A model generated the notes under the pieces. The model did no database searches. It was given only the letters and a program-made list of their open reading frames with translations, and was not told the DNA's origin. Positions 55,791-64,000 of a stretch of 64,000 bases of DNA are shown here, one piece after another. Source of the stretch: Polytrichum commune (Eukaryota; Streptophyta; Polytrichopsida; Polytrichales; Polytrichaceae); contig OX485803.1 of NCBI GenBank assembly GCA_950295325.1, positions 71,997,554-72,061,553 on the forward strand, read 5' to 3'. Position numbers and translations under genes: made by a program. Positions within the stretch are counted from its first letter, which is position 1. The number at the start of each line of letters is the position of its first letter.

Positions 55791-58735
55791 GTGTAAATTT
55801 GTCATTGGAATATGGTATTACTTGAATGGTGAATGTTTACAACACATACGGAGGGGTAGGGCAAATTGGGGGAGGGAAGGGTGGAAATATTGATTATTAA
55901 TTTAGAGCGTTGAGGTTGCTATTTTAAAGATTAACCCCGGATTGGGATTAAAGACTTTGCATTCATCAAGTGAGCTTCAATTGGGATGAATCAATAACCA
56001 ACCCATAGAGGGCATGTCTTCATTATTATATGTTTGGTAGGTGTTAGGAAACCAAATCACAATATCTGTAGTTATGGAGTTCAAACTTAATATGTTCAAA
56101 GTGCAACAATACACTAATCTGACAACATTTACTGAGCAACTTAGGTTTTGTGGTGCGTATGTAAAATCATTCATCCTGGATGTAAAGGGGTTAGAGTAAA
56201 AACAAACCCATGTAAGGTTGAGGGTTGATCTATCCCAACTGCACCCCACCAAGTATTTTAGGGTTTTTGATGTCATTTTTGGAGTTGATTTTTCTTAAAG
56301 AGAAATGTGTAGACTCTAGAATAGTTCAATGTGTGTTCACCTCCTAAATGGATGAGTTTACATAGACAACATGAATCCCTGGCCTTATGGAGATACTCTT
56401 CAATAAAACAAGAGAGATAAGCATGTTACCACATGCACAATGCTACCTACACCTAGATGAATGACAACATAATTTTCTGGTTCATTGAATCATCTATTCT
56501 AGATAGACATGTGTATAAATAGATTAAATGTGCAAATCTATTGTTATCCTCCCTATAAGTAGGAGATTATCTACTTGTGGCCATTTCAAGGATGAACACT
56601 CAATATTATAAGTACCTTTATCGAGCATTCAACTATACCCCATAGTTTTTATATAATTTATTTCTTTCATTCATATCCGTCACTTATACATTACCACTAC
56701 CCCTCCCTCCCACCCCCCCCCTTAACACACAACTTAGCCATGTGTCAATCATCAAGAGCATAGCCAAAATTTAATGGCTCAATCTAGACTATCCTTGGAA
56801 TCCAATGCCTCCATCATAGCCCACACTCTAACCCTTGGATCCACCCACGATCATCGCATATGAGCCCAATTTAGAAGAATATCCCAACCTTAAAAAATAC
56901 CAAGCCCTTAACACCATCTAATAATTCCATATTGGATTGCTTTTGATGGTATCATATGCTATTTACATGAGTTCTTTTTTCCATTTTCCCCATTCTCCAT
57001 ATTTCTCCATATTTTGTAGTTTTTAGCCTACTTGAATCAAGCCCATGCTATCATTGATGTTGTGTAGTTTCTACACACACCTTGGTGACCCTTCATGGGT
57101 ACTTGCTTTGGAAATATTGGAAAAAAATGTTCAAGACGACATTGGGTTCAAGATGACTAGTAACTACAAGTAGACCCCACAAAAAGTTGGAATTTGGAGC
57201 CCAGATGTATTTGTGCAAAACCTTAATGGAGTTACACCTATCTTGATGCTTGGAGGGCTAGGTTCTCTTCCATAATCTATCATGTTTGTTGCAGTCATAC
57301 CCCCACTTCATCAAGTATCCACCCCTTCTATGGTGCCCATCATTGCAACCAACAATGATGTCTCTTGCCTATGCTCCGCTATGCTCACCAGATGTGCCCA
57401 CCTCAAGACAACCAGTTGTGCCTTCACGAGCCACATATCCCCTCTTTCTCTCTCTCCTCTACCCCTCACCCATCCCTTGCCTCTTCCTCACCTCTTGCTC
57501 ATCTCTAAACCTTTCACTCAACCAATTCTCATACCTTATGACATTAACTTGATTTGTCCATCTTGAACCCCAAAAATATTTAGTGGAAGTATGTTGGTGA
57601 ACAAAACTACTTAATTGTGCAAGATTGGGTAATTTGTTATCCCTTTGAAATTGGGAGTCACATTTGAGGACATTTAGACCATTCAACCCTAAATGCCAAA
57701 ATGATTTCTCGCTATAATAAGTTCTATTGTGAATAAATCTTGTGTATCTACCAAATTGTTGCAGATTTCATTTAGAATTTGTTAGCGTAGTTTTATATGT
57801 CAATGTTAAAAAAAAGGATAATACTAATTCATATTATTCTTTCAGAAGCAATTACCAATGACTTAAATATTGTTGTGGGCATAAGATAACTAGTTACGAT
57901 ACTATCCAACTTCTCTACAAATCCATGTACTTTTCACCCTTTGAAAAAATTCAAAGCAAGTGTAATAAAATGCAAGGATCTTAGCATTGTGTAAATCACA
58001 ATAGCATAATGTAAATCACGGTGTTCAACAAATGTCAAAATTTGACATTCTTGTAGGATTTATTTTCTTGTGATCATTGACTTGACCATACAAAGATAGG
58101 ACAACTTCCATGGAAGTCCCACAACTATGATGGTACATATCCTAGAAGTTTCTTATAGGATGATATTAGGGCATCTATTCATCCATCGACCACTTTAAGA
58201 CCTCATTCTCATTAACTTTGGGTATTCGGATTGAGAACCTGTTTGGGCTCATGCCCTCACGAGCTACTTACATGTGAAAGGCCACTCATATTGTGCATTG
58301 CGTATTTATGTTGACTAGGGAGAGAAGGTGCCAATTGATAAGGCTTACGTGAAAGAAAATTGATTGACCATTGGGGTTTGGCAAGTGCACATTGCTTGGA
58401 CTAAGAGCTCGTATGTCAATGCCCCTCCTCCATGGTCAAGTTTTCCTTTCAAAGTTGCACTTAGATCAAAAATCTAACAAATAAACAATGGTTGACTGTA
58501 CTATTGTGGAATGAACTCTATCATTGCCATTACAAGGTTATAATCATGTTTCAATGAATAGAAGAGGTTGAATAGAGTTATTCGTAAAGGATGGCAGATG
58601 AAACAATGGTTTAGTCCCAAACCTTGAGATTATGAGAATTGACAGAAAGTCACTCAAGTTTTTTTTTAATGCTTATGTAATCATACATAAAGAATGGTGT
58701 CGGGTTATTAGAATTGATTTTCTAGCTTGTTCTAC
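55791..58735. other. Unassigned, no gene seen
   Basis: One copy of the word ggatgagtttacatagacaa lies at about 56347. A C-rich tract lies at 56700-56720. Pyrimidine-rich sequence at 57430-57500 creates Ser/Pro/Leu-rich frames that are not genes. Confidence 0.4.
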
Positions 58736-60720
58736 GGTCTAATCTTGAGAATATGACACCTCAATTATACGACACATTTCATGTTGACCAAAATTTTTAG
58801 TGTTAATTTACCCTAATATTACGACTACAACGCTCATCATGCGACATTCTTTTAGGTCCAATTTATCATATAATAGAGGTAATTAATGCATGCATGTGAT
58901 GGGATCCACACTAAAGATTTTCCTTGGGATCAAGAATACATGGTGAATGTATCAATGGGTTGACTTAACCCAAGTTCAGTATTTTGAAACTTGGTTTTAA
59001 AACAAACGTTGCAATTTTTGAGTCTTTGGGTTTGGGTGGAGGTTGAAGGGTTGAGGGATTGCTAGAATTGTAGAATATAATCATGTATTTGTGGATTTCT
59101 CTTCTTGATTCAAAATTTGTCCTCAAACCTAAATCTTACATCCCTCTGGATTGGAAATTTTAATCCTCACCGACTTATACTCCTAGATTTGCCCATGCTA
59201 CTCCTCCACTTCTTGGCTCCATAGGTGTTGGTAGTTTTCAGTGGTGGATGCTTTCCATTTCAGTTATATTTTCAACAATTTTGGTGTTGATGACCATGTC
59301 TGCACATTAAACAACTTGCGCACAAATTTGGTAAGCATTGACCTCCTCCGCATTGGTTATGATAATGAAAGATGTTTACAATATGGACAAGAATGGTTTA
59401 TTTTATCGTGCCCAACCAAACAAGACACTATCGCAAGGAATGTTCATGGGCGCAAAATTTAGAAGGATTGTCTCACTTTTGGTCTTGTTGTAAACACAAC
59501 ATGCCCTTACAAGTTGAAACCTATGATTATTTACAAATCTCTACGCCCAAGATGCTTGGAAAGGTGGTTACCAACATATTATGTGTGGTGGTTTGCAAAC
59601 CAAATGGCATGGATGACATTGGATGTATTTAAGAGTTGGATGATGGGCCTTAATGTACATTTCAAATCTGAAATGCAGAATGTACTTTTAATAAGGGACA
59701 ATTATGCTACTCATTGGCTCAAGTATGTTGATAGGCATGAACCATTTGGTTTTTCAACCTTGCAGTTCAAAAATATTACTATTGCTCTCTTACCACCTAA
59801 TGTTACAAATGTGGTACAACCTTTGGATCAAGGAACAACCGCTCCATTCAATTCAATAAAGAAGAAGCTTTGGGAATGAGTTCTCTCGCAATTTGATTCT
59901 TCTACTACTCATTAGGACTTGAGGAAAATAGTGCTTAATGTAAGGCATCTTATTATGTGGTGCTCTCAAGTGTGGAGAGAGATAAATTCCTAAATCATAC
60001 AAAACAACTTGAGGAGGTTCAAGATTGTACTTGTAAATTGGAGTGCCAATTTTGCCATGGACGATGAACGTGAGAAATCAAGAATGAAAGAAGCAACAAA
60101 TGATTTGGCAAGTCTCATTTCCTTTTTGAATCTTGGAAGTGAAGAAATGCCTATTGTAAATATGTGCAATTGGCTGGAGAGATTGGTGGATTTGCCATGG
60201 GGTGGAGAAATCCATTTGGATTCATATTTGAATGAAGAGCCAATGGAAGGGAATGATGTGGATGACCAACCAACGCCAAGCTTCCTCAAGCCCATGGGCA
60301 TGCCCAATTACTATCAAATTCTATAGTGGAGCAATCTTTGGAGTTTTTAGTTGTAAATGTGATGAACATGCAATCCTTTATGAATAAATTGAACAAGATG
60401 CCAATTTCCAACATCAACAAGCATCATCAAAAGACAATAGATTCTTACTTTCGTAGTGTGTTATATGGTGAAGACATCATCATGAGATTTTAGTGTATTT
60501 TAAACTCCATATCGTGTGATAGTGTGGACATGTTTCTTTAGTTAAAGTGTTCTTTGATACTTATGTAGCTTTATTTTGCATTGAAAGAGGCCATTTTCTT
60601 GAGAAACCTTGATAGTACGACACTTGAGGCCAAGATGTCATATTATGCAGAATATGACATCCAAATAATACGACACTTTCTTGCATGACCAAACGTGTCA
60701 TATTAAAGGGGGAGAACGGT
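58736..60720 (+). mobile_element. pogo/Tigger-like DNA transposon remnant
   Basis: A transposase pseudogene bounded on both sides by clusters of the words TATGACAC and TACGACAC. They are direct near 58750-58775 and inverted (gtgtcatatt, tgtcatatta) near 60630-60710. Such subterminal repeats are plausible transposase sites. Exact termini and a TA duplication could not be fixed. Confidence 0.5.
59241..60326 (+). pseudogene. pogo/Tigger-like (DDE_1) transposase pseudogene
   Basis: The frames give NERCLQYGQEWFIL (region of the first Asp, normally DET), then YKLKPMIIYKSLRPRCLERW, FANQMAWMTLDVFKSWM and VLLIRDNYATHW (second Asp, DN...H). They continue with NITIALLPPNVTNVVQPLDQGTT (third Asp, QPLDQG; quoted in parts: LPPNVTN, QPLDQG) and a C-terminal helical tail ending PMGMPNYYQIL. 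This order is the CENP-B/jerky/Tigger catalytic domain. There are stops at 59460, 59877 and 59990 and two frame changes, and the DET motif is lost. The N-terminal helix-turn-helix DNA-binding domain was not recognised upstream. Confidence 0.75.
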
Positions 60721-60735
60721 ACTAGGATGGGTGGG

Positions 60736-62517
60736 TGTCAACCACAAACCCCCACCCTTATGCGTCGTAGTCCGGGTGAGAGCCTATGGCTCACATTCGC
60801 TTGTATGTTCCCCTTTAGTTTTTAGAAACACCAATCCCAATCCTCCATCCAATTTAACACGAAACGCGCATAACTTTTATTCTCAACAGGAAACAAGGTC
60901 ATCAGTATTTATAAATATTGGGATGCCCCAACCACACTGTCTCACCCACACACCATCAAATCCAATACTAACACTTAAGCCTAACACTCACTATGCTGGC
61001 TCACTGCATCAACCTAGTTTACCTTGACCCATGGTTCTTTGAGCACAGAGAAGTCCACCTAGTTGGTATCTCCCTTGATACCACTTCCTCATAAACCCCT
61101 CTTAATTAGTTACCCCCCTAAGTATCACCCACATTTCCCTATTCCTAACAACCTGCCCTTAAACTAATCATGGCCCCCCTCCTTCGCTCTGTCTCACTTC
61201 TGCACCATCCTTCCCTGGACCGGTAAACCCCCTAGCCCACAGTGAGCTGGGCCGGTCTCCCTCACACCTCAGAACTCCAGGGGTAGCCGCCTGTTGGCCT
61301 CGTTCAATCCACAGTCCAAAAAACCGAGATCTCAGAGTACCCACGGAGCTCCTGGAGCGACCTCTGCCGCCAGCTTGTTCCCTGGAGGGTCAGTCGTTTA
61401 GCCGAATCTCATCCCAAGCTCTCATTACCTGATGCCGCCTCACCCAGGCACCGCCCTTAATCTTCAGATCACGTAGGTGAATTCAGGCTAACCCACCACC
61501 CGAAAATCTACATTCCCTCGTGGGATTACCTGGTGGCTGTCGCTAGAAAGTGGCGCTGAATCATCTTAGTCTCTCTCCTGTTCTGCCGAAACAGGAATCA
61601 CTCTCTGATTCTTTTTGTTCTTCTCCTCCACTTGTTTGGTTGAGGCGGTCTGTCTGAGAATTCCGAGGTCTTACAATGTGGCTTCAGGTCACCCCTCCCC
61701 TCTAAATTCCGGCCCAGTGTGTGCTGCCCATTCGCTCCTCATTCAGTTGCAGTCCCTTGGGAATGAGCCACACCCAGACGCAAGCCTGACTGCCCTCTTT
61801 CACTGCCAAAATCTCCTACCCGGCAGCGGCGCCTTCCGCCTCCCTCCTTAGCATCCTCCCTACTCCCCACCATGTTTATGTAACCATTCCCCGCAATCGT
61901 CCCAGGGTGGGTCACAAGGCATCTCCAAGCACCTAGCTCCTCTGCTCGAGCTCCTAGCTCCCCTCTCGGCATTCAGGTGGCCCCCGCACAGATCCAATCA
62001 CCGAGCTACTGCCCAGGAGCCTCCCCCTTCGGCAGCGTCCCCCCTGCACGTCAGTACCCGAGAGAGAGAGAGAATTGAGAGCGTCCTCCCACAACAGGGA
62101 ACCCATTCCGAGGTTCCGGAAATTGAGCAGTTACCTAATCCGTTGGGGAGCCCCCCCCCCCCCCCCTTGAATGAACAACAACTTAGCCTAAAACCGGTTG
62201 GTGCTTGCACACTCTCAACCACTTGTAGACCCGAAACAAACACCAAATCATGGCCTAAGGCCTTACCCTCTATTAATGCTAACTGAATCTTGACTTAATT
62301 AATTATCTAACTCCCTTGATTCTACGACTAACTTCCAATTCCATTCTTCTAAGTAAAAGTCCAAGACTACTCTTATATCCTCCCCTAGATCAAATGCACT
62401 CCCTACACCAAGATGTCACTCTTTTTATGTTTTTGTTTGCTTTGACCACATCAAAGCCTAAGTTCTAATGTACTTCTTGAGTCTAAGTACGCATGTGGGC
62501 ACCAGTTTGGGCTCACA
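60736..62517 (+). mobile_element. Solo LTR, family L, copy 3
   Basis: 1,782 bp flanked by GTGGG on both sides (60731-60735, 62518-62522). It starts TGTCAACCACAAACC and ends GGGCTCACA, the best-preserved ends of the family. It shares with copy 2 the order: start, 'gtatttataaatat' block, 'ggacc(a/g)gt' block, (GA)n, and 'cactctttttatgtttt' near the end. No internal genes. Confidence 0.85.
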
Positions 62518-62522
62518 GTGGG

Positions 62523-64000
62523 CCAAGCTAGCCTTGCATAGACCAATCCGGGATATAAGACAACATGCCCCATGTGCATACCTTATTCTAGATCCTAAAA
62601 TTCTCTCAAAGTTTAAGAGGTGAAAAGAAAAAGACCCAAAACTTTCACCCAATTTCCGAAATGGGCTCTTATACACGATGAGTTAACAAGCTCTTAATAG
62701 AAAGTCTTCTCAAAGAAGGATCAAACCCATGGTTTCATCCCTCTTTGAAGGACTTTATGGATAACTCTAATATCATGGATATTTCCAAAAAGTTGGGGGC
62801 TTGAATGAATGGAAATCTATGCAAAAAGATAACCACTATTTTGCCAACACTAGTATGAGCGGAGGGTCTTAGGTTCAAAGGATACCGCTTTACCTAGTTA
62901 GGAGGTGGATACTTTCTTATGGCCATAACACAAAATCCTAAACACAAATTGAATCCCTTGAACTACTGACCTTTGATAAATATAGTATAATCTCAAAGTT
63001 ATTATTTTATTATTATTTTATTTTGGGGGGGAGGGGGCACAAGTTGAGTTATTAACATGGTCATTATTCCGGTCATTCCAATTTGTCTCATTGAACAATC
63101 TATTAGCCCTCTGATAAAATATTCTTGTGCATGTTCTAGATGTTAGTGGTGAAACCAAAACTTTATTAAACATTTGGTCTTGAAACTTGGGAACAAGTTT
63201 GCTCTTTGAAAGACCACTTTCAGTGTATATTTTTGACAAAAAAATTGCAAGTTTTTGACATTTGATATGCAAAACTTGCACAAAAATAAATTGCACATCA
63301 ATTGACATGCACGGTTTAGATTCTGACATGTAGTGTGACTTGTGAAGAAAAATACCACACGTCAATTAACACTTTAGAAATTGAAATGACACGTACTACT
63401 AGGCATGTGACATTGAGGTGATATTTAAGAAGAAAATGTAGATGTCAATTGATATTCATTTTCATTTTTGAAATCGTCACGTGACACTTTGAATTTGAAG
63501 TTGAATGTCAAATGAAATATGTCAAACATACACATTGGCCACTTTGGTTGACGTCCCAACATGTGTGTAGTTGAGCATAAATTTATCACTTGACAACCCA
63601 ATGCAATTAAAATGAAAACCTAAATAGTGTGCATCCTATAGTTGAATGCCTACCACATTTACTTTTTGAAATATATAGAAGTGACTATGATGTCATATAA
63701 TTCTCAAGTCTCAACCTTGCTTGAGAAACCCGTTTTGGGTTCACATATGAGCTCACGGTTATGATCAAAGATGAACTCTCTCTCTCTCTCTCTCTCTCCC
63801 TCCATTAGAACATTTGATTGTAAGCTCTTACATTAATATACCTAGCAATTGTATTCTTTATAAATAAGACGATTATATATTCAGGAGATCCTAAATATAC
63901 ATACATGGAAAGTGGTCATACTTACCATGATGGAAATATAATAAGGATGTAGATGAATGGAACAAGATAACCATAGTTACAAACGTGACCCATGTCTCTA
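62523..64000. other. Unassigned, no gene seen
   Basis: AT-rich to the window end. A (TC)n microsatellite is at 63776-63797 and a G-rich run near 63025-63040. No coding sequence is recognised. Confidence 0.4.

Overview
The window looks like nuclear DNA of a land plant. It is AT-rich and very poor in open reading frames. It holds plant-type transposons: Ty1/copia with an initiator-Met primer site, PIF/Harbinger with TAA target duplications, hAT, CACTA, pogo-like and Mutator-like elements. Coding pieces are split by introns with GTAAGT donors. The SWIM-type Mutator-like proteins here resemble, from memory, families abundant in seed-free plants (bryophytes, lycophytes, ferns). I hold that placement only moderately. 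I found no ordinary cellular housekeeping gene, tRNA, rRNA or CRISPR array.

Layout. 0-2.6 kb: three copies of a small MITE. 2.6-6.7 kb: no recognised gene, including an A+C-rich, G-poor stretch. 6.7-15.4 kb: two copies of one Ty1/copia family in opposite orientation. A 2,358-bp Harbinger element with perfect TAA duplications sits inside the left LTR. 15.4-19.1 kb: unassigned. 19.1-20.3 kb: a solo LTR. 20.9-23.7 kb: broken Harbinger, CACTA and hAT transposase pieces. 25.8-26.7 kb: a non-autonomous hAT element carrying a G-rich minisatellite.

28.6-48.1 kb is the core. Two related two-gene elements lie here in opposite orientation. In each, a Mutator-like (MULE) transposase with a Cys/His finger and a SWIM domain is transcribed away from a second gene. 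I read that second gene as a beta-class DNA amino-methyltransferase-like protein. It shows a recognisable motif X/I (VVDLTCSTGA ... GRHLLAFEGD) but has lost the DPPY catalytic motif. The right-hand copy (E2, 37834-48094) has terminal inverted repeats built from GAGCRRT heptamers and a 9-bp target duplication. The left copy (E1) is decayed and has a solo LTR inside its methyltransferase-like gene. E2 also contains two families of short perfect palindromes in arrays, a broken hAT element, a tRNA-like retroposon and partial gene duplications.

48.1-64 kb: repeat families without recognised genes, a 284-bp MITE with a perfect 8-bp duplication, a pogo-like transposase pseudogene (59.2-60.3 kb) and a third solo LTR (60.7-62.5 kb).

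Nearly all coding material is decayed transposon protein. The biologically most interesting unit is the MULE plus methyltransferase-like pair, because the same divergent pairing is seen twice at considerable protein divergence.
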